Origin: Flavobacteriales bacterium
GTDB lineage: Bacteria > Bacteroidota > Bacteroidia > Flavobacteriales > TMED113
Length of the DNA stretch: 9,303 nucleotides
Assembly (NCBI GenBank): GCA_002696965.1
Contig: NZUB01000036.1
Span: 1 to 9,303 of the forward strand
Direction: 5' to 3'
A program made the position numbers and the translations under genes. Shown piece by piece: positions 5,762-9,303 of this stretch (positions are counted from its first letter, which is position 1; each line of letters opens with the position of its first letter). Under the pieces are notes generated by a model that saw nothing but the letters and a program-made list of their open reading frames with translations, had not been told where the DNA came from and did not search any database.

Positions 5762-7084
5762 CTATTCAATATCGGGATAAGTGAAATTTAATGGATTAAG
5801 TATCTTAATACGATAACCTTCACCTGGTACCATATTACCAATACTATTTAGGTTATATTCTGGCCAATAAACATTACCATCATCGTCTTTTATAATGATT
5901 AAATTATCGTCTATAGAATTAAACATTGTTTCAATATTTACTGAATCTTGATGTAGGTAACCTAATATATTCCATGAACCTGATAATGATATAGAATAGT
6001 TATAGGGGCTTTTCACTCCATTAATGACTAACTCATCACTTTCACTCATTTTAATCTGATAACCTTTTCCAATGGAAAACTCACCAATTGAATTTAAATT
6101 ATATTCTGGCCAATAAACATTACCATCTTCATCTTTTACAATAATGACATTGTCCTCGATTTGTGAAAAAATATTTTGAATCGTTAGTTCATTTACATCG
6201 ATATATGTTGAAAATAATGACCATCCTGAATCAAGGATGATAGAATGATCAATTAAATCAATATCATCACAAATATTGTTATTATTTAAATCAACACATT
6301 CGTTTATTTGAAAACTATCAGAGTTATTATTATAAATCAAATCAACTAGTTGAGGGAAGTCAATAAATGGATTTCTATTTCCTTGCCATGAATAGATAAC
6401 ATCATTTCTATTTTGCTCAAATAAATCTGGGGGATCTTCTACGTGCCAACTTAAAAGTGTAGATAATATACCGATTTCAGGATCTGGATAATTAGTAGTA
6501 TAATCTACCGGGCTTAAATCAGGCTCACTAGAACCACCTTCATATCTAACATCCATATAAAAAATGATTCTTGCTATATCTCCTTTAACCTCATCTCTAG
6601 GCTCAAATGTTAAGCTTGTACTAAAACATTCTGTTTCAACATCACCATTCATTACAATAACACCACCCACATCAAAATCTTTATCACTTCTTAAGGAATT
6701 AACACTTGCATCAGATGGTTTTAAATTATGCACGTCAGTAAAAGCAGGAGTTGAAAAAATACCACTTGGACCAAAATCCCCATGGGACTTAGGCCATACA
6801 TGCTCTCTGTTCCAAAAGTCTTGTTGTGAATTAGAAGCAAAATCTAATTTATTAATAGAATTGCCTGTATATACTAATATAATATTTTCGGAATTATTTG
6901 GGTCTTCATCAGATTCTTTGAGAATCTCTTTAACTTGACTATATGAGTAAACAGAGTGATCATTAATAACATTATGTAACTCTTCCTTCAACATCAATCC
7001 ACTTAATCCAACACAAGTGTTATAATAACTGTTTTGTGCAGAAATCATCAATGGTAAGTATAATAATAATAATATCTTTTTCAT
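5762..7084 (-). CDS. Secreted endonuclease I family nuclease with two C-terminal tandem modules
   Basis: A 440-aa protein when started at 7084, where MKKILLLLYLPLMISAQ is a clear signal peptide; the frame stays open to an ATG at 7171, but that start would bury the signal and overlap the promoter. Residues ~20-251 are an endonuclease I (EndA-like) domain, a beta-beta-alpha metal nuclease: WNREHVWPKSHG with the likely general base His95, then TDVHNLKPSD with His119/Asn120 and the closing RNPFIDFPQLVDLIY. It probably degrades extracellular DNA or RNA. A short calcium-loop-like DLNNNNICDDID (~265-276) links to two copies of an ~82-residue-period module with GW/SW, IIVKDxDGNVYWPEYNLNSIG and GxGYxIK (about 285-347 and 368-428). 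No canonical T9SS tail is seen; the end is NFTYPDIE. It is probably the first gene of an operon with uvsE. Confidence 0.9.
   Translation of the reverse strand: MKKILLLLYLPLMISAQNSYYNTCVGLSGLMLKEELHNVINDHSVYSYSQVKEILKESDEDPNNSENIILVYTGNSINKLDFASNSQQDFWNREHVWPKSHGDFGPSGIFSTPAFTDVHNLKPSDASVNSLRSDKDFDVGGVIVMNGDVETECFSTSLTFEPRDEVKGDIARIIFYMDVRYEGGSSEPDLSPVDYTTNYPDPEIGILSTLLSWHVEDPPDLFEQNRNDVIYSWQGNRNPFIDFPQLVDLIYNNNSDSFQINECVDLNNNNICDDIDLIDHSIILDSGWSLFSTYIDVNELTIQNIFSQIEDNVIIVKDEDGNVYWPEYNLNSIGEFSIGKGYQIKMSESDELVINGVKSPYNYSISLSGSWNILGYLHQDSVNIETMFNSIDDNLIIIKDDDGNVYWPEYNLNSIGNMVPGEGYRIKILNPLNFTYPDIE
5853..6127. repeat. 29-bp exact direct repeat inside the nuclease gene (two module copies)
   Basis: The 29 bases at 5853-5881 and 6099-6127 are identical, 246 bp (82 codons) apart, and encode the same YWPEYN-centred part of the two C-terminal modules. 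Flanking sequence is similar but diverged. Identity at the DNA level suggests recent duplication or gene conversion between the modules, and could allow loss or gain of a module by recombination. Confidence 0.8.
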
Positions 7085-7138
7085 AACACTAAGATATGAT
7101 TTATAAAAGAAAACGGTAATATCATCAGTAAATGAAAA

Positions 7139-7172
7139 CAAATCTAAAAAAGTGAATGTCAAGACTATCAAA
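7139..7172 (-). promoter_or_regulatory. Promoter of the nuclease-uvsE operon
   Basis: Read on the minus strand, TTTG (7172-7169), a 22-base spacer and TAGATTTG (7146-7139) match the Bacteroidota -33 TTTG/TTG and -7 TAnnTTTG elements. Transcription would begin near 7132, leaving a leader of roughly 48 nt before the ATG at 7084. The -33 element abuts the alternative upstream ATG at 7171, which argues against that start. Confidence 0.6.
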
Positions 7173-7230
7173 AATAAATTGGTTTGAATTAAGTATTATA
7201 TTAAAAATTCATTTTTAATACTAAAATCTT

Positions 7231-7255
7231 TAACTTTAAGTAAGATAAAAGGGGA
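7231..7255 (+). promoter_or_regulatory. Weak -7-like element and Shine-Dalgarno-like AGGGGA before the small Cys-rich gene
   Basis: TAACTTTA (7231-7238) matches TAnnTTTG except for the last base, without a good -33 partner. AGGGGA (7250-7255) lies 4 bases before the ATG at 7260 and is the only purine-rich, G-containing ribosome-binding-like site before a start in this window; it supports that start. Confidence 0.35.
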
Positions 7256-7259
7256 AATT

Positions 7260-7610
7260 ATGAAAATACTAAAAACTATACTTGGAACAATTGTTGGAGT
7301 TGTTTTAGGGCTTGCTATTTTTTTTATTCTATTAGTTAGATCTTGTGCTGGAGGATTTTCAAACGATTCTGATTCCAATAAACAATCAACTCCCGAATAC
7401 ACCTTGTGTGAGTGTAAAGAGTATTGGAATAAAAGTTTTTGGAATAAAACTAATTATATTCAATCTGAAATTTGTGTAAAAAAATATGTATATGACAACG
7501 GCACGAGAAAAAACCATTCGCATTGTTTAAATGATGCTTGGGATGCAGCTTCTCAATTTGGAGATCCTCATGAATTTTTTATTAGATCTCAACAATGTAG
7601 TTGTTATTAA
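7260..7610 (+). CDS. Small membrane-anchored Cys-rich protein, function unknown
   Basis: A 116-aa protein I do not recognise. Residues ~5-27 (KTILGTIVGVVLGLAIFFIL) form one hydrophobic segment, either an uncleaved signal anchor or a single membrane helix; Cys29 follows it directly (VRSCAGG) but the context is not a good lipobox. A polar Ser/Asn/Asp linker (33-45) leads to a compact C-terminal domain with six cysteines: Cys50 and Cys52 (CEC), Cys72, Cys89, and Cys113 and Cys115 (CSC), the last three residues being SCY. The symmetric CxC...C...C...CxC pattern and His86/His88 suggest either disulfides in the periplasm or metal binding. It is transcribed away from the nuclease-uvsE operon and has its own spaced control region, so it seems to be a single-gene unit. 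Start choice is supported by AGGGGA upstream. The coding frame is intact and codon use resembles the neighbours. Confidence 0.72.
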   Translation: MKILKTILGTIVGVVLGLAIFFILLVRSCAGGFSNDSDSNKQSTPEYTLCECKEYWNKSFWNKTNYIQSEICVKKYVYDNGTRKNHSHCLNDAWDAASQFGDPHEFFIRSQQCSCY

Positions 7611-7616
7611 ATAGGG

Positions 7617-7636
7617 TTATAAATAGAAATTTATAA
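7617..7636 (+). terminator. AT-only hairpin flanked by GGG/CCC, candidate terminator of the Cys-rich gene
   Basis: TTATAAAT (7617-7624) pairs perfectly with ATTTATAA (7629-7636) over a 4-nt loop. GGG at 7614-7616 can pair with CCC at 7644-7646 across a bulge. It starts 6 bases after the stop codon at 7610. There is no U-tract on the plus strand, so termination is plausible but unproven. Confidence 0.35.
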
Positions 7637-7647
7637 ACATGTACCCG

Positions 7648-7663
7648 TTATATCTAGATATAA
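7648..7663. repeat. 16-bp perfect palindrome in the convergent intergenic region
   Basis: TTATATCTAGATATAA is a perfect palindrome midway between two convergent genes. It may contribute to bidirectional termination; as a protein site it has no obvious promoter to control. Confidence 0.35.
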
Positions 7664-7695
7664 AAAATAATATTTTAACAGAGTAGATTGGTTTG

Positions 7696-7716
7696 ATGCA
7701 GAACTTATTTCTGCAT
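7696..7716 (-). terminator. 8-bp hairpin overlapping the desaturase stop codon
   Basis: ATGCAGAA (7696-7703) and TTCTGCAT (7709-7716) are perfectly complementary around the 5-nt loop CTTAT, and the desaturase stop codon (7705-7707) lies in the loop. It is the strongest mixed-composition hairpin between the convergent genes and could stop or stabilise transcripts from either side. No U-tract follows it on either strand. Confidence 0.45.
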
Positions 7717-8763
7717 TTGGCCTAAATAATATAACATTTTCCCATGGGCAATAATTGCTTGTAAAAAATTTTCTTTATAATGATAAGGGAGATTATAATC
7801 ATTAGCTACTCTTTTTACAATAGGTGAAAGCTTTTCGTAATGGACATGACAAATTCCAGGAAACAAATGATGTTCTATTTGATAATTCAATCCTCCAATC
7901 AACCATGAAAACACTTTATTATTAGGAGAGTAGTTTGATGTAGTTAATAATTGATTAACAGCCCATGTATTTAGATCTAATTTTTCAGAATATGCTAAAT
8001 GTTTACAATCAGGCATAATATGAGCAGTTTGAAAAACAATAGCTAATAGAAAACCGGCAACAAAATGCATTAAAAAAAACAAACCAAACCATTCTAAAAA
8101 ACTAATATTTAAAACTATAATAGGAATGAATAAAATAAAAAAATAATACATGGTTTTCCAACCAATTAACTCCAACATTAATTGACGAAACTGATCAGTT
8201 GTAATGATTTTATTTCTAGACCACTCAATAAGTTGCTTAAACTCTTTGATAGTAGCAAATGAAAACGTCATCAAACCATATAAAAACCATGCATATATAA
8301 ATTGAAATCTATATATTTTTTTGTAATCACTATCTGGAGAAAAACGCAATAATTTAATAGGGCTAACATCAGGATCATGATGAATTACATTTGGATACTT
8401 GTGATGTAATTGATTGTGTTGGATTTTCCAGTTTTTATATGTCCCACCTAAAAGCTGAAGAGTGAACCCCATTATTTTATTAATATTTCTATTGTTTGAA
8501 AACGCATTATGATTACCATCATGCATAATACACATACCAACACCTGCCATCCCAAATCCCATTAGCAACCAACATAACCAAAATAAAGAATTATCTACAT
8601 AACCTAAAACCATAAGGCAATAAGGTGTAACATAAATTGATAACATTAAAATACATTTTAAATACATATTTAGATTTGCTTTTTTTTTTATTTGATTTTG
8701 ACTAAAGTATTTATTAACCTCATATCTAAGAGAGGTTATGAAATTATTGTTGATTGAACTCAT
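7705..8763 (-). CDS. Membrane fatty-acid (acyl-lipid/acyl-CoA type) desaturase
   Basis: A 352-aa integral inner-membrane di-iron enzyme that introduces a double bond into fatty acyl chains, usually to keep membranes fluid in the cold. Three histidine boxes hold the irons: HDGNH (81-85), HNQLHH (116-121) and QIEHH (295-299), with further His at 305 and 307. The QxxHH third box places it in the family with linoleoyl-CoA and front-end desaturases. No N-terminal cytochrome b5 domain is present, so a separate ferredoxin or b5-like donor is needed. Hydrophobic stretches lie at about 34-54, 58-80, 150-172, 203-221 and 223-245, consistent with four or so membrane helices. Regioselectivity cannot be told from sequence alone. 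It is downstream of, and on the same strand as, the methyltransferase with a 95-bp gap, so independent transcription is more likely than an operon; only a weak TATACTTG (8797-8790, minus strand) is seen as a -7 element. Confidence 0.93.
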   Translation of the reverse strand: MSSINNNFITSLRYEVNKYFSQNQIKKKANLNMYLKCILMLSIYVTPYCLMVLGYVDNSLFWLCWLLMGFGMAGVGMCIMHDGNHNAFSNNRNINKIMGFTLQLLGGTYKNWKIQHNQLHHKYPNVIHHDPDVSPIKLLRFSPDSDYKKIYRFQFIYAWFLYGLMTFSFATIKEFKQLIEWSRNKIITTDQFRQLMLELIGWKTMYYFFILFIPIIVLNISFLEWFGLFFLMHFVAGFLLAIVFQTAHIMPDCKHLAYSEKLDLNTWAVNQLLTTSNYSPNNKVFSWLIGGLNYQIEHHLFPGICHVHYEKLSPIVKRVANDYNLPYHYKENFLQAIIAHGKMLYYLGQMQK

Positions 8764-8858
8764 AAAATATTATTACGTATTTAATTACACAAGTATAAAA
8801 ATTTTAGAAAAGCTAATTTATTTTTAAAAAAAATAGTTATAAACAACAAATTAAACAA

Positions 8859-9303
8859 CTAATGCTTTTGCATTAAAAAAAGATATTCTAAGTATTTGCC
8901 ATCACTATTAATCCAATCATTTGTCCACCTCATATTACCCATAACATTTTTCTTGTAGTTAATTTCAATAGCTTTTATCATTTTTCCTGATTTATTGATA
9001 ATGTCATTTAACTCTTTTTTTGTGGTTATACCGCCAGAACTATAAGACAATAAAATATATTTCGCATTTGTTTTTTGAATTAATTCATCTAATGCCTGCA
9101 TAGCAATAAAAGAACAATCTTTATTTTTTCTAAATTCTTCAAATATCGATGCAGCAACAACATCTCTAGTATCTTTTCTTCGATTTGCTTTTCCAAATAC
9201 TTCTGGCTTGTCATGATTGAGGATTGATGTCCAAATATGATAATAAGAAGCATATCTTACTCTACTTGGCGGCATTTTGTCATTATTAGAACCATATGGA
9301 GGA
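8859..9303 (-). CDS. D12-class adenine-specific DNA methyltransferase, C-terminal part (5' end outside window)
   Basis: The frame stays open to the window edge, and the residues before the first in-window Met read PPYGSNNDK, i.e. the catalytic (D/N)PPY motif with its first residue just outside the window. The Met at 9275 is therefore internal and not the start. About 147 codons are visible and the N-terminal half, with the S-adenosylmethionine-binding motif I, is missing. Downstream of PPY are MPPSRVRYASYYHIW, FGKANRRKDTRD, YILLSYSSGG and MRWTNDWIN, which I recognise from DNA adenine N6-methyltransferases of the D12 type. It ends with a TAG at 8859. Whether it is an orphan methylase or belongs to a restriction-modification pair depends on genes to the right; no restriction endonuclease is seen on the left. 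A short AATGC-TTTT-GCATT hairpin overlaps the stop. Confidence 0.8.
   Translation of the reverse strand, partial: PPYGSNNDKMPPSRVRYASYYHIWTSILNHDKPEVFGKANRRKDTRDVVAASIFEEFRKNKDCSFIAMQALDELIQKTNAKYILLSYSSGGITTKKELNDIINKSGKMIKAIEINYKKNVMGNMRWTNDWINSDGKYLEYLFLMQKH

Noticed and set aside
6564..6938. A 124-codon plus-strand open frame within the nuclease gene
   Set aside because: It is antisense to the conserved nuclease domain and has no recognisable motif or start signal.
8790..8797. TATACTTG on the minus strand as desaturase promoter
   Set aside because: It has one mismatch to TAnnTTTG, no -33 partner and leaves a very short leader; too weak to list as a feature.
8861..8874. AATGC-TTTT-GCATT hairpin at the methyltransferase stop as a terminator
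   Set aside because: The stem is only 5 bp and the T-run lies on the wrong side for the minus-strand gene; kept only as a remark.
8859..9275. A complete 138-aa protein starting at the ATG at 9275
   Set aside because: Codons before it read PPYGSNNDK, the catalytic motif of the methyltransferase, so the gene continues beyond the window.
1..9303. CRISPR array, tRNA, rRNA, insertion sequence or integrase
   Set aside because: No regularly spaced repeats, cloverleaf, rRNA-like block, transposase motif or terminal inverted repeats were seen on either strand.

Overview
The window looks like a piece of chromosome from a very AT-rich, probably marine member of the Bacteroidota (Flavobacteriales-like). 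Four observations support this. Two secreted proteins end in degenerate type IX secretion (T9SS) type A sorting tails. The proteins carry the 'GCxD..A.NY......GSC' modules and 'GNVYWPEYN...IGxGYQIK' modules common in that phylum. Two good matches to the Bacteroidota -7 promoter element TAnnTTTG lie at sensible distances from start codons. Shine-Dalgarno signals are mostly absent. No rRNA, tRNA, CRISPR array, insertion sequence or phage gene was found. The longest stretch without a gene is 2952-3165.

Layout, left to right. (1) 1-993 (+): C-terminal part of a YbiT-type ABC-F ATPase whose second ATPase site has lost its key catalytic residues. (2) 1008-2951 (-): secreted kelch-propeller / Cys-module / thrombospondin-3-like protein with a T9SS-type tail. 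(3) 2952-3165: divergent control region with a 42-bp tandem duplication; each copy carries TGTATAA-N16-TTATACA, and one copy overlaps a promoter -7 element. (4) 3166-4095 (+): secreted blue-copper (cupredoxin) plus fasciclin protein with a T9SS-type tail. (5) 4096-4189: short GC-rich islet able to form two mutually exclusive hairpins. (6) 4190-4837 (+): SDR-fold protein lacking the catalytic Tyr. It is tail-to-tail with (7) 4848-5747 (-), UV-damage endonuclease UvsE, which lies 14 bp downstream of (8) 5762-7084 (-), a secreted endonuclease-I family nuclease with its own promoter. (9) 7260-7610 (+): small membrane-anchored Cys-rich protein of unknown function. (10) 7611-7704: hairpin-rich convergent intergenic region. 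(11) 7705-8763 (-): membrane fatty-acid desaturase. (12) 8859-9303 (-): C-terminal part of a D12-class adenine DNA methyltransferase cut by the window edge.

These are mostly independent functions: translation factor, surface and extracellular proteins, UV repair, lipid unsaturation and DNA methylation. They fit a surface-ocean lifestyle with exposure to sunlight and cold and use of extracellular polymers and DNA. The closest physical association is nuclease-uvsE (probably co-transcribed), facing the SDR gene. I do not see a clear new multi-gene defence or mobile system. The best leads are the catalytically degenerate ABC-F domain, the duplicated palindromic element before the cupredoxin-FAS1 gene, the switch-like GC islet before the SDR, the SDR with a lost active site beside uvsE, and the unknown Cys-rich membrane protein.
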